A stretch of 64,000 nucleotides of DNA from Xiheimicrobium sp052034585 (lineage in GTDB: Bacteria; Myxococcota; Myxococcia; Myxococcales; Myxococcaceae). The translations under genes were made by a program, and so were the position numbers. Positions within the stretch are counted from its first letter, which is position 1. The number at the start of each line of letters is the position of its first letter. This document shows positions 52,943 to 61,615 of this stretch, one piece after another. The notes below the pieces were generated by a model. It saw nothing but the letters and a program-made list of their open reading frames with translations. It did not search any database and was not told the origin of the DNA. The stretch lies in the NCBI GenBank assembly GCA_052034585.1, contig JBPOIJ010000071.1:30602-94601 (forward strand), given 5' to 3'.

Positions 52943-53998
52943 TCAGCGAGGGCCACCCGGCGTGCCGGGCACTCCGCCCGGTTTGCCGCCCGCGGGCCGC
53001 AGCGGCGGGGTGTTGGTGCGTGGCGTCTCGTCGACCGGGTCGGCGGGCGTGCGCGGGGTGGGGCGCGGCGCCTCGGGCGCGGCCTGGCGCGGCTCGGAGC
53101 CTGGCGCCGGGTTCACCTTCGACATCTGCCGAACCGCGTTGGTGCGGGCCAGGCGTTCGAGATCGGCAGGCGGCTTCGCGTTCTCGGAGGAGGGATCGGC
53201 GACCCGGCTCCGAATTCGCTCACGGTCAGCGGCGATCTCGGCCTCGGTTGGTGGCGTGCGGTCCTCTCCGTCAGGGGTCGGCATCTTCGAGATCGCCGGG
53301 CGTTTCCACTCTTCGGTCTTGGTGGTGGTGGTGCCGTTCGCCGACGTCGTGCGCTCGCTGCGGTGACCTTCCTGACTTCCATTGGGGTTGGTCTTGATGA
53401 CCTCCTGGGTCTCCTTGCTGTTGCCCTTGCCGTCGCTGTCGTGGGTCTGCACGTCGGTCGTCGTCGAGCCGTCGTCGCCCTTCGTGGTGGTGCTCTCCCT
53501 GATGTGTTGGCCGCCGTTCGAGTCGGTCTGGTCCGTCGACTCCGACGTCACCTCGGCGCTCGAGAGACCGGCGCGCGCCTCGTGGGCGGTCTTGAACGAG
53601 AGCAGATCGGGGCCGGCGCTGAAGCCGGGCAGAGTGGCAGGCGTGGGCGCTTCGGTCGTCACGCCCTCGGGAACGCCGAGGAGATCAGGCTCGGCTGATG
53701 CGGGTTGATGATCGGCCGAGTGCCGTCCCAGCACGGCTCCCGGGTTCGCGGGCGCGGTGGGCGTCGAGGCGTGGGGATCAGTGAGGGCCTGGCCCGGATC
53801 ACTGAGCGACACCGGGCTGCGGCCCTTGGCGGGCTCGAAGCCGTCGGCCATCGCTCCGACCCGCGCGGCCTTGGCGGCGAGCGCCGCCGGACGATCGGGA
53901 CGAGTCGGAACGTCACGCGCTGGAACCGCCGAGCGCGAGGTGGGCTTCGAAGACGTCGTGAGGCTGGGAGCGGGGCGGCTGGCGAGCTTGATCGACAT
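52943..53998 (-). CDS. Low-complexity hydrophilic protein
   Basis: 351 residues of mostly disordered composition: Pro, Ala, Ser, Thr, Glu, Asp and Lys, with no hydrophobic core. The middle third (about 150-230) is a Ser/Thr/Asp/Gly-rich stretch (STTTKGDDGSTTTDVQTHDS and similar). The C-terminal 100 residues are Pro-rich and end in GGVPGTPGGPR. No signal peptide or known domain is present. An AGAGGAA ribosome-binding site precedes the ATG. The strong codon bias and long frame support coding. Its 39-base distance from the FHA activator gene downstream suggests possible co-transcription. Confidence 0.6.
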   Translation of the reverse strand: MSIKLASRPAPSLTTSSKPTSRSAVPARDVPTRPDRPAALAAKAARVGAMADGFEPAKGRSPVSLSDPGQALTDPHASTPTAPANPGAVLGRHSADHQPASAEPDLLGVPEGVTTEAPTPATLPGFSAGPDLLSFKTAHEARAGLSSAEVTSESTDQTDSNGGQHIRESTTTKGDDGSTTTDVQTHDSDGKGNSKETQEVIKTNPNGSQEGHRSERTTSANGTTTTKTEEWKRPAISKMPTPDGEDRTPPTEAEIAADRERIRSRVADPSSENAKPPADLERLARTNAVRQMSKVNPAPGSEPRQAAPEAPRPTPRTPADPVDETPRTNTPPLRPAGGKPGGVPGTPGGPR

Positions 53999-54184
53999 GG
54001 CAGGGTTCCTCTGAAGCGAGTGTGACGACCCGCTTCTGCAAGGCTGCTGCCGAGGGGTGGCTCAGCCGATCTGCGCAGTTGGGCGAGGCCGCGCAGCATG
54101 TCCCACTGAGACCAAGCGGAGCGCGATCGATCGCCCTCGGCGATCAGCCGGCCGACGGTGGCGTCGAACCGGGACGATCGTGAG

Positions 54185-56617
54185 TCACTCGACGCAGCGG
54201 AGCGCGAGCCGTTGCAGCTCGTCGTCGGCCCAGATCGCCAGCACGGTGCGCTCGTCGACGGTGATCAGCGTCGGTGCCGATCGCGCCTGCGTCGCCTTCC
54301 CAGTGTCGTAGTCGAAGGTGATGGTGCCTGCGTCTGGCCCGAGCGCGCCGTAGGTGAAGGTCATTCGAGACTCCTGCGCGTTCGCCGAGATGAAGCCGCG
54401 CGTGCCGACCAGAGTGAAGGTGGGCTGGTCGGTCGCCTCGATCCCCAGAACCGCCGTGCCGGTCGAGGCGCGGCCCTGGGGGAGCCGAGTCAGCCATTCC
54501 TGAACGCCGGTGGGGCTGATCGACGCGAGGATGTTGACGGTCTGGTTGGCGCCATTGTCCAGCTGCACGATGAAGCTGGTCCCCGACCAGATGGCGCGAA
54601 TCGGTCGTCGCCCCTGGCTGGGAGGAATGACGAGCGTCGCCGGTCCAGCGAGGCGTTGGGTCAGCGTCGAGTTGAGGATCGCGTAGCGCGCCTCGGGGAA
54701 GCCACCGATCTGCTGCGCCCAGATGAAGAGCACGCCGGCCGGGCTGGCGACGACCAGCGGTCGCAGCGGGTTCTGTCCTGGGCTCACCATCTCGGAGCCG
54801 ATGACGACGCCGCTCGGCTGCACCACCTGCCGCGGCGCCGAGAGCTGACCAGTGACCGGGTCGACGGTGGCGAAGAGCACGTCGAAGGTGCCCGCGACGC
54901 GCGTCTTGTCGGCCCAGGACACGACGTACCGGCCGAGGCTCTCGTTCCAGGTCGCGCTCGCCGCGGTGATGGGGCGGTCGTAGTAGTTGAAGGCCCCGTC
55001 GCACCCGTTGCCGGTGATGGGCGCCGCCACCAGCACACCGGAGTCGGCGACCGAAGTCCCATGGAACGTCGTCGCGAAGGCCGTCTCGATCGGCGCGACG
55101 CCTCCTTCGCAGCACATCTGCGCGTTCGGCCGGTAGGTCGCTTGCACGCCCGCGACCATGCCTCCTCCGTCGGGTTGCATCGCGAGCTGGCCCAACCCCG
55201 AGCGCCGCCCATAGAACGGATTGGCCTGGTAGAAGCACGAGCTCCAGCTCGTCGTCGAGCCACCGAGCGACATCGGACCGAACGTCGGGGTGAAGGAGAC
55301 GGGGTCGATCAGCCACAGATCGAGCGAGCCGCGAACGGTCGCGTCCGAGTTGGCGACGAGGAAGACGGTGTTTCCTACCCGCAGGCCATCAGGGGCGCCC
55401 GCGCTGCCGTGATAGAGCTGACCGGCGCTGAGCTGCCCGCGCGAGGCAACGTCTGCCTGCCACAAGCCCTCATCGACCTGTCCGTTGCAGTCGTTGTCGA
55501 GGAAGTCGCAGCGCTCCGGCGCCCCGGTGTAGACGCGCGCGTTCGTGTCGTCGCAGTCGTCGCCGGTTCCCCGGCAGCTCGTCGGGTGGTGGCCGTCGCC
55601 ATCTTGATCGGTGAGCGTCGTCCGGAGCACGTTCACACAGCTGCGGCGCGACTCGTCGCAGCCGTCGTCGGTGCACGGATCGCCGTCGTCGCAGAGCGCG
55701 CGATCGGCCAGGCAGCGCCGGTTCACGCAGGTCGCACGCGGGTCGCACCAGTTCACCCGGCGCACCTCGCAGTCGCGATCAGTGAGACATGGCGTGCCGG
55801 TGAGGCCGCCATCGGGGAGCAGCCCGCCGTCCCACTCGAGCTGGCCGGCGTCTCCTGCGTCGGGCGTTCCGGGCGTGAAGGTGCAGGCGAGCCCTCGGAA
55901 GCAGCGGAAGCCGGAGCAACAGTCAGACGTCGAGGGGCAGTCGCGAACGGTGAGGCACTCGACGGTGCAGGTCTTCGCCGGGCCGCAGAGCAGCTCGAGG
56001 CGGCAGTCGGAGTTGAACTCGCAGCGCGCCCCGTACCCGGAAGGGAGGCCGGCGTCGGGCACCTCGGAGACGCAGAGCCCCTGGAGACAGCTCGAGCTCG
56101 TCGGGCAGTCACGGCTGGTGAGGCACTCGGCGCGGCAGCTCCCGGCGAGGCAGATGCTCCCGGTCGGGCACTCCGAGGTGTAGCTGCACGCAGGACCGTC
56201 GACCGGAGGGGGCAGCAGCCCGGCGTCGACCTCGCCCAGCGTCGCGCAGACTCCCTGGGTGCAGATGGAGCCTTGCAGACAGTCGCGGTTGCTCTTGCAG
56301 GGATCGCGGCACACGCGATCGGTCCCGCAGACGAGGGGGCCGGGGCACTCGCGGTCGGTGCCTCCCGGACAGCTGAGCTCGTCGGGCAGCAGGCAGACAT
56401 TGATGGGCTTGACCGACATTCGGCAGAGCTGGGGCTTGGTGCAGTCGGCGTCCTTCACGCAGGGGTTGTGGCAGCGGCCGTAGATGCAGACGAGGCTGTA
56501 GCCGCCGTCGGCGATCGTGCTGCAGTCGCTGTTCAGCACGCAGCGCCCGCCCTCGGGGATCGTGGTGCTGCAGCTGGCGAGCGCGACGAGGAACGGAATG
56601 AGCACGATGGATCGCAT
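54185..56617 (-). CDS. Cys-rich lipoprotein with MopE-like metal-binding motif
   Basis: 810 residues. Lipobox LVALASC (Cys16). The first 270 residues hold about eight short Cys-rich units of the kind C-x-x-x-x-D-C ... G-x-C (CVLNSDCS, CVKDADCT, CKSNRDCL, CLTSRDCP), common in myxobacterial surface proteins. Asp-Ala-Gly linkers follow. At about 350-390 is a MopE-type segment with DQDGDGHH, DDCDDTNARVYTGAPE and CDFLDNDCNGQVDEG, a putative Ca or Cu site. The C-terminal half (about 400-810) is beta-rich, probably a propeller. It is the last gene of a kinase-PEGA operon (7-base gap), so it may be anchored outside while the kinase senses inside. Confidence 0.78.
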   Translation of the reverse strand: MRSIVLIPFLVALASCSTTIPEGGRCVLNSDCSTIADGGYSLVCIYGRCHNPCVKDADCTKPQLCRMSVKPINVCLLPDELSCPGGTDRECPGPLVCGTDRVCRDPCKSNRDCLQGSICTQGVCATLGEVDAGLLPPPVDGPACSYTSECPTGSICLAGSCRAECLTSRDCPTSSSCLQGLCVSEVPDAGLPSGYGARCEFNSDCRLELLCGPAKTCTVECLTVRDCPSTSDCCSGFRCFRGLACTFTPGTPDAGDAGQLEWDGGLLPDGGLTGTPCLTDRDCEVRRVNWCDPRATCVNRRCLADRALCDDGDPCTDDGCDESRRSCVNVLRTTLTDQDGDGHHPTSCRGTGDDCDDTNARVYTGAPERCDFLDNDCNGQVDEGLWQADVASRGQLSAGQLYHGSAGAPDGLRVGNTVFLVANSDATVRGSLDLWLIDPVSFTPTFGPMSLGGSTTSWSSCFYQANPFYGRRSGLGQLAMQPDGGGMVAGVQATYRPNAQMCCEGGVAPIETAFATTFHGTSVADSGVLVAAPITGNGCDGAFNYYDRPITAASATWNESLGRYVVSWADKTRVAGTFDVLFATVDPVTGQLSAPRQVVQPSGVVIGSEMVSPGQNPLRPLVVASPAGVLFIWAQQIGGFPEARYAILNSTLTQRLAGPATLVIPPSQGRRPIRAIWSGTSFIVQLDNGANQTVNILASISPTGVQEWLTRLPQGRASTGTAVLGIEATDQPTFTLVGTRGFISANAQESRMTFTYGALGPDAGTITFDYDTGKATQARSAPTLITVDERTVLAIWADDELQRLALRCVE

Positions 56618-56624
56618 GGGGCCC

Positions 56625-58040
56625 TCAGAAGCGCCAGGCAGCTCGAACTGCGCCGCCAGTGGAGTCGATGGTCGCGCTCAACAGCGGCAGGAGCTCGTCG
56701 GTGCCGCGTCGATCGTACCGGGTGGGATCGGGCGCGAGCAGCAACGAGACCAACCCACCGATGGCGATGGTGGCACCGGCGCCGAGCAGCACCGGTCCGA
56801 TCCAAGTGCGACTCTGGGCTGCGGTGACGGCCTGGATCGCGCGTGTCTCCGCTTCCTCGCACTCGAGGCTCAGCGCGCAGGTGATGTCGGTCTGTTTGCG
56901 TTGCTGCGCCTGAGTGAGCTGCAGGCGGGTGGTCGACAGATCGTTCTGGTTCCAGACGGTGACGAGGCCGCCGCCGACCAGCACCGCGCCACCGACGGCG
57001 AGGCCAGCGATGCCGAGGCCGCGCATCAGCGAGCGGCTCGACTCGAGCTCGGCGCGAAGCTCCGGGGTGGGCTCGAAGAGCACCGAGAGCGAGGCGCTCC
57101 CGCCTTCTTCGACGAGCAGCTCGTGCCGCTGAGGGAAGAAGCCCGCGCGCTCGAAGAGCAGCTCGTGGGGGCCCGGCGGCACGCTGAGGCTGGGGAGATC
57201 GACGCCGCGGCGCTGCCCGTCGACCGAGATCTGCACCTGGGTCTCGCTCGCACGCGGCTCGATGCGGCCGGCGCGGGTCGCCAGCGCGCTCACGTCTTCT
57301 TCCAGGGTGAAGCTCAGCTCGCCAGCGGAGCCCTCGCCCAGGCTGATTCGCTGCTCGGCCGAGCGATAGCCGTCACGCGACAGCCGCACCTGGTGATCGC
57401 CAGGCACGAGCGGAACGGTCGCGCGCACCGGCGTCACTGCGACGCGCACCCCATCGACGAAGACGTCGGCGGCAGGCAGTGGGCAGACGATCTTGAGCTG
57501 GGCGAGCGGTCGTTCGAGCGGCTCGAGGGGCACGACGATCTCCTTCGTGCCACCGGCGACGACCACCACCTCTTCTCGGCGGGGCGCGTGCTTGGGCGCG
57601 ACGGCGGTGAGGAGCACTCGCCCAGGCATGACCCGCACCGGGCTCGAGAGCGGGGTGGTGCCGACGGCGCGGCCATCGACGTCGATCGACGCTCCGGGCA
57701 CCTGCGCTCGAATGACGAGGGTGCCGACCTTGGACGCGAGCTCGGCGTGGAGCGCCTTCGCCTTGGCGAGCCGATCGGGCGGCAGGTTCGTGTTGGTGTC
57801 GAGCAGCGTCTCGACTGCCTCGAGCGCAGAGACCGACCGGCCCAGCCCCGAGGCGACGACGGCGAGATTGAAGAGCACCGGTGCCGACGGCTCGATGGCC
57901 CGCGCGCGCTCGAACTCGAGGAGCGCGCCTTCGCGATCGCCCGCGCCGAAGTGCCGCACCGCGAGGTTGAAGTGACGTTGCGCCTCGGGCGAGGTGATCG
58001 GCGAGGCAGTGACGAGGAGGCTGAGCAGGGCGGAGATCAT
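56625..58040 (-). CDS. TPR/PEGA-domain membrane protein
   Basis: 471 residues. The ATG at 58040 overlaps the kinase stop (ATGA) and is preferred over a GTG at 58049. The N-terminus is a signal-like MISALLSLLVTASP. A TPR-like helical part (about 18-105) has AVRHFGAGDREGALLEFERA. Three PEGA-type beta domains follow (about 105-310), with GTLVIRAQVPGASIDVDGRA, KIVCPLPAADVFVDGVRV and TQVQISVDGQRRGVDLP. Two hydrophobic helices lie at about 330-352 and 400-425. PEGA proteins commonly sit beside Ser/Thr kinases in myxobacteria. The operon order kinase-PEGA-lipoprotein suggests an envelope-spanning sensor. Confidence 0.8.
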   Translation of the reverse strand: MISALLSLLVTASPITSPEAQRHFNLAVRHFGAGDREGALLEFERARAIEPSAPVLFNLAVVASGLGRSVSALEAVETLLDTNTNLPPDRLAKAKALHAELASKVGTLVIRAQVPGASIDVDGRAVGTTPLSSPVRVMPGRVLLTAVAPKHAPRREEVVVVAGGTKEIVVPLEPLERPLAQLKIVCPLPAADVFVDGVRVAVTPVRATVPLVPGDHQVRLSRDGYRSAEQRISLGEGSAGELSFTLEEDVSALATRAGRIEPRASETQVQISVDGQRRGVDLPSLSVPPGPHELLFERAGFFPQRHELLVEEGGSASLSVLFEPTPELRAELESSRSLMRGLGIAGLAVGGAVLVGGGLVTVWNQNDLSTTRLQLTQAQQRKQTDITCALSLECEEAETRAIQAVTAAQSRTWIGPVLLGAGATIAIGGLVSLLLAPDPTRYDRRGTDELLPLLSATIDSTGGAVRAAWRF

Positions 58041-59299
58041 GGCGTCCACAAGGGGCTCACCGGGCGAGACTTCTTCACCGTCCGGCCGGCGTCGGGAGCG
58101 GTCGGAGGTGTTCCTGCATCGTTCGTTCCCGCGTCGTCGGAGCCTGCGTCGATCCCTGCGTCGCGCTCCACTCCTGCGTCGACGACCGCTGGCGTGACGA
58201 TCGCGCTCGCGTCGGTGGAAGGTTCCTCGGGGCGAGGCGGCTGTACGCTCTGGAACGCCGAGGTCGCGATGAGGCCGAGGCCGACGATCGCGGCGACCGC
58301 TGCGACCACCGGAAGAACGAGCCGGCGTCGAGGCACCTTGAGGGTCGGCGCGCTCGGCGGCGTCACCGCCTGTTGCTCGAGCGTCGCAGCGAGCAGCTCA
58401 CGCGCTTGGGCCGCCGACGTCGGGCGCTTGTTCGGATCGGTCGCGAGCAGCCGCTTCACCAGGTGACCGAGCACGGGCGGGATCGGCCGGTTGAACTCGG
58501 TCGGCGCGCCCGAGAGCTGCCGCGCCATGATCTCACTCATCGTCCCCTGGCCGCCGAACGCCTGCCGGCCCTCGATCATGAAGAAGACGACGGCGCCGAG
58601 CGCATAGAGATCGGAGCGCGCGTCGCCTTCGCCACCCATGATGATCTCCGGGGCGATGAAGTTCGCGCTGCCCATCACCATGTCGCTCTCGGTGATCCGG
58701 CTGTCTCCGGCGCTCCGGGCGAGGCCGAAGTCGAGCACCTTCACGAGCTCGGGCGGGCCGACCTGCACCATCAGGTTCTGGGGTTTGAGATCTCGGTGAA
58801 TGATGTCGCGGGAGTGTGCGGCGGTGAGGGCGTCGCAGATCTGCATCGCCAGACGAACCGCCCGATCCCACGGAATGGGGCCGCCCTTGCGCACGAGCGA
58901 ACCGAGCGTCTCGCCTTCGACCAACTCCATCGCGAGGAAGAGCTGGCCGCTCGGCGCCTGGCCAAAGTCCAAGGTGGTGACGATGTGCGGGCTCGAGAGC
59001 TGCGCGCTCAGCTTGGCCTCACGCATGAAGCGCTTGACGAGCGAGGGGTCGTGCTCGGTGGCGGGCGACATCACCTTGAGCGCGACGTTGCGGCCGACCG
59101 AATGTTGAAACGCGAGGTACACCGCGCCCATGCCGCCCGCGCCGAGGCGTTGGCGCACCGTGAAGCCGCCGATCTCCGCGCCGACGAGCGGATCAGGCCG
59201 ATTCACGACGGCCACCAGGGTGGTGTCATCGACTGGGCAGCGCCCGGCTGCCGAATAGCTGCGATGACATGTCGGGCAGGAGAAGGCGCCGTCCCCCAT
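58037..59299 (-). CDS. Ser/Thr protein kinase (Pkn type) with N-terminal zinc ribbon
   Basis: 420 residues. A short zinc ribbon at the N-terminus has Cys8, Cys11 and Cys21. The Hanks-type kinase domain (about 43-305) has the P-loop LGAGGMGAVYLA, VALKVM lysine, HRDLKPQN, DFG in VLDFGLA, activation segment MGSANFIAPE and SDLYALG. A transmembrane helix (about 327-350) separates it from a short Asp/Ala-rich periplasmic tail. The last residues are basic. It is the first gene of the kinase-PEGA-MopE-like operon, with ATGA coupling to the PEGA gene. The tail is too short to be a sensor alone, so the PEGA protein may be the sensor. Confidence 0.9.
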   Translation of the reverse strand: MGDGAFSCPTCHRSYSAAGRCPVDDTTLVAVVNRPDPLVGAEIGGFTVRQRLGAGGMGAVYLAFQHSVGRNVALKVMSPATEHDPSLVKRFMREAKLSAQLSSPHIVTTLDFGQAPSGQLFLAMELVEGETLGSLVRKGGPIPWDRAVRLAMQICDALTAAHSRDIIHRDLKPQNLMVQVGPPELVKVLDFGLARSAGDSRITESDMVMGSANFIAPEIIMGGEGDARSDLYALGAVVFFMIEGRQAFGGQGTMSEIMARQLSGAPTEFNRPIPPVLGHLVKRLLATDPNKRPTSAAQARELLAATLEQQAVTPPSAPTLKVPRRRLVLPVVAAVAAIVGLGLIATSAFQSVQPPRPEEPSTDASAIVTPAVVDAGVERDAGIDAGSDDAGTNDAGTPPTAPDAGRTVKKSRPVSPLWTP

Positions 59300-59433
59300 G
59301 CACCCAAGGTATCAAGGCTGGAGCGCGCTGACGCGGGCGACATGCACTCGCGAGGAGCAAGCGGCGTGCTGACCTCCCCGACTCGAAGCGGGGCGCTCCC
59401 TCCCTGTGACGTCACCCTGGGACACCCTGGGGC

Positions 59434-60438
59434 TCAGCGCGGCACGGATCTGAACTCGGTGCCGTCGCGAAACCGCGCCAACCAGTCGGCGAGACCGATG
59501 CCGTCGACCGTCACCGAGCCCCACTCGTTCAGGAAGACGTGGCGGTTGCCGGGGGCGACGTACGCGGCCGCGCGCGTGTCGTGGAAGTGGGAACTCGTCA
59601 GCGCCCGCACCTCAGCTCGAAACTCGGCGGCCGGTCGTTCGGTGAAGGTGGTGAGGAGCCCGTCCTCTTCCGAGGTGATCAACCCAAGCCGGCCGTGCTC
59701 GAGCACTCGTTTGGCGTCGCTCACCCACGCGCGCGGGTCGTCGGCGCAGGAAGCGCAGCCTGGCGGTGGCTCGGGCTTCCAGGCGTTCGACCACTCGGCC
59801 CAGCGCGTTGCACCTGGCGGCACGATGGCCGCCGAGTCGGCGAGGACGTGCACCTCAGCCGAAGGAAACGCGCGCACGAAACGCCAGGCGTTCATCTGGG
59901 CGCCGAAGCCGCCCGCGCTCGTGCCGATGACGAAGACGCGCTTGGCCGAAGCGAAGGTGGGCCCGAGGCGTTCGAGAAACGCGTCGAGGTTCTTCGCGCC
60001 GACGTGCCGGGTGCGTTGGGTGCCGACGTACTGCTGCTCGGCGGTGCCGACGTGGAGATCGCCGGTGCAGTAGGGGAGATAGGCGAAGGTCGCGTCCTTG
60101 AACGGGTTCGAGGCGAGCGCGCGATCGAAGAGCGGAAGGGAGCGGAACGCGTCGCCGGTGAAGGTGCCGGCGGTGTACCCGAGCTCGACGTTCCACGCGG
60201 ACTTGACCAGGTAGCAGGTGCTCGCGTCCCAGCAGGCGCCTCCGCCCATCAGGTAGACGACGACGTCATCGGTGCTCGCCGGGTTGAGGCCCAGGCCCGT
60301 CGAGGTGCCGTTGGCGCATTGGGTGTTCGAGAACTCGACCCAGGTCCAGCTGCGCTCGGGTGAGTCGATCGCGCCAGTGCCGGAGGACTGCGACGGGACG
60401 CAGCCCATGAGGAAGATGACGGCGAAGCGCGCGCGCAT
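59434..60438 (-). CDS. Pectin-acetylesterase-like serine hydrolase lipoprotein
   Basis: 334 residues from the ATG at 60438. The short signal MRARFAVIFLMGC carries a lipobox-like end (Cys13). The mature part resembles the pectin acetylesterase/Notum family: VVVYLMGGGACWDASTC at about 60-75 (oxyanion GGG and cysteines), YLPYCTGDLHVGT, and the nucleophile Ser174 in VIGTSAGGFGAQMN. The later acidic and His residues (DEDG-like EEDG and SSHFH) could complete the triad. Natural substrates could be acetylated polysaccharides or acyl groups. Most family members are in plants and animals, but bacterial versions are known. Confidence 0.72.
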   Translation of the reverse strand: MRARFAVIFLMGCVPSQSSGTGAIDSPERSWTWVEFSNTQCANGTSTGLGLNPASTDDVVVYLMGGGACWDASTCYLVKSAWNVELGYTAGTFTGDAFRSLPLFDRALASNPFKDATFAYLPYCTGDLHVGTAEQQYVGTQRTRHVGAKNLDAFLERLGPTFASAKRVFVIGTSAGGFGAQMNAWRFVRAFPSAEVHVLADSAAIVPPGATRWAEWSNAWKPEPPPGCASCADDPRAWVSDAKRVLEHGRLGLITSEEDGLLTTFTERPAAEFRAEVRALTSSHFHDTRAAAYVAPGNRHVFLNEWGSVTVDGIGLADWLARFRDGTEFRSVPR

Positions 60439-60541
60439 CGGGCTTTGGTGACCGGGCGCCTCAGGCGGATTCACGAAGGCCGAGTCGAACCGGGTAATTC
60501 GTGAGCCGCGGCGCTATCACTCCCGCTCGAAGAGGTGCTTC

Positions 60542-61576
60542 ATGGCGGCCTACAGACTCGAGCCGGCGAAGACGGGCCGTTCCACCTGTCGTCTCTGCGG
60601 GAAGTTGATCGACGCCGGCACGATGCGCTTCGGCTCCGACGACCCAGGAAGAGGGTCGCGTTGGTTCCACCTGGAGTGCGCACCGAAGGGAAGTCCGCGC
60701 GCGTTCGCGCCATTCGCTGCGCAGGCGAAAGCGGCGTCGGTGGCGGCGGTCACGCCGGTGACTCCGAAGCCACCGGACCACGAGCGAAACGAAGGCCTCG
60801 AGGCCATGCTGATCGCCGAACCGCGCTCGAAAGAAGCGGCCCAGGTCTACGCCGACTGGCTCACCGAGCGAGGCGATCCCTGGGGAGCGGTCATTCGAGC
60901 GGCGCTCGCGAACGACTCGAAGCGCACCCGAACGTTGATGAAGGAACACGGTGCCTCGCTGATGGGGGCGATGTCTCCGAGGTGGTTCGCGTGGAATCGC
61001 GGACTGATCGTCGAGGCGTCGATCGAGGCACGCACCGCCGATCTCCTCGTCGAGCGCTACGCCGAGCTCAGAGCGCTGAGGACCGCCGCGTTCGTCCGCG
61101 AGCTCAAGCTCCTCGCGATCCCCAACGACGCCCTGATGAAGGCCGTGTCGGAGAACCCACCTCGGGCGCTCGAGGGTCTCTTCACCTGGCTCGGGCCGGG
61201 GCTGAGCGCGCTGAAGGTGCCGCACCTTCGTTCGTTGACCCTGTTCCTCACCCGGCCGGTTCGCGACGAGCTCGACGAACTCTTCGGCTCGACGGGGCTC
61301 GAGGGCCTCGCGCGCTTCACGGTGTTCGGCAGCCACCACCGCGATCGCGAGATCTCGGCCGAGTCGATCACCCGGCTGACGGAGTGGCCAGTGCTGGCGT
61401 GGCTCCGCGAAGTCCACCTGCTCCAGGGGAGCCTCTCCGACGCTGGGGCGGCGAGGTTGATCGAGCTCGCCGATCGGTTTCGCCACCTGAAGCGAATGAC
61501 CGTCGACGGCTGGCCCGAACGGCTCCGGGCGAGGGCACAGGAGCGCTTCGGTGCCCTGCTGGGCCCTTCGCGTTGA
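60542..61576 (+). CDS. PARP-type zinc finger plus TIGR02996-domain protein
   Basis: 344 residues. The first 50 residues resemble a PARP-type zinc finger: YRLEPAKTGRSTCRLCGKLI, then the MRFG turn and SRWFHLEC, with Cys16, Cys19, His43 and Cys46 as ligands (C-x2-C ... H-x2-C). After an Ala/Pro linker (about 57-78) comes a TIGR02996 domain (LEAMLIAEPRSKEAAQVYAD, then WLTERGDPWGAVI). A helical/leucine-rich C-terminus (about 150-344) follows. In eukaryotes this finger binds DNA breaks; a few bacterial proteins carry it. AAGAGGTG lies before the ATG. It resembles the 43.9-kb protein in the TIGR02996 plus LRR part only. Confidence 0.72.
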   Translation: MAAYRLEPAKTGRSTCRLCGKLIDAGTMRFGSDDPGRGSRWFHLECAPKGSPRAFAPFAAQAKAASVAAVTPVTPKPPDHERNEGLEAMLIAEPRSKEAAQVYADWLTERGDPWGAVIRAALANDSKRTRTLMKEHGASLMGAMSPRWFAWNRGLIVEASIEARTADLLVERYAELRALRTAAFVRELKLLAIPNDALMKAVSENPPRALEGLFTWLGPGLSALKVPHLRSLTLFLTRPVRDELDELFGSTGLEGLARFTVFGSHHRDREISAESITRLTEWPVLAWLREVHLLQGSLSDAGAARLIELADRFRHLKRMTVDGWPERLRARAQERFGALLGPSR

Positions 61577-61615
61577 CGAACGCTCGTGCCCCGCAAACCG
61601 TGCTACTCGTCGCGC

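Noticed and set aside
54158..56827. Plus-strand frame of 889 codons opposite the MopE-like gene
   Set aside because: Antisense shadow; the minus strand has a lipobox, Cys-rich units and the MopE motif.
59411..59431. Short direct repeat CACCCTGGGA/CACCCTGGGG
   Set aside because: Two copies of about ten bases only, with no flanking structure; not a repeat element.
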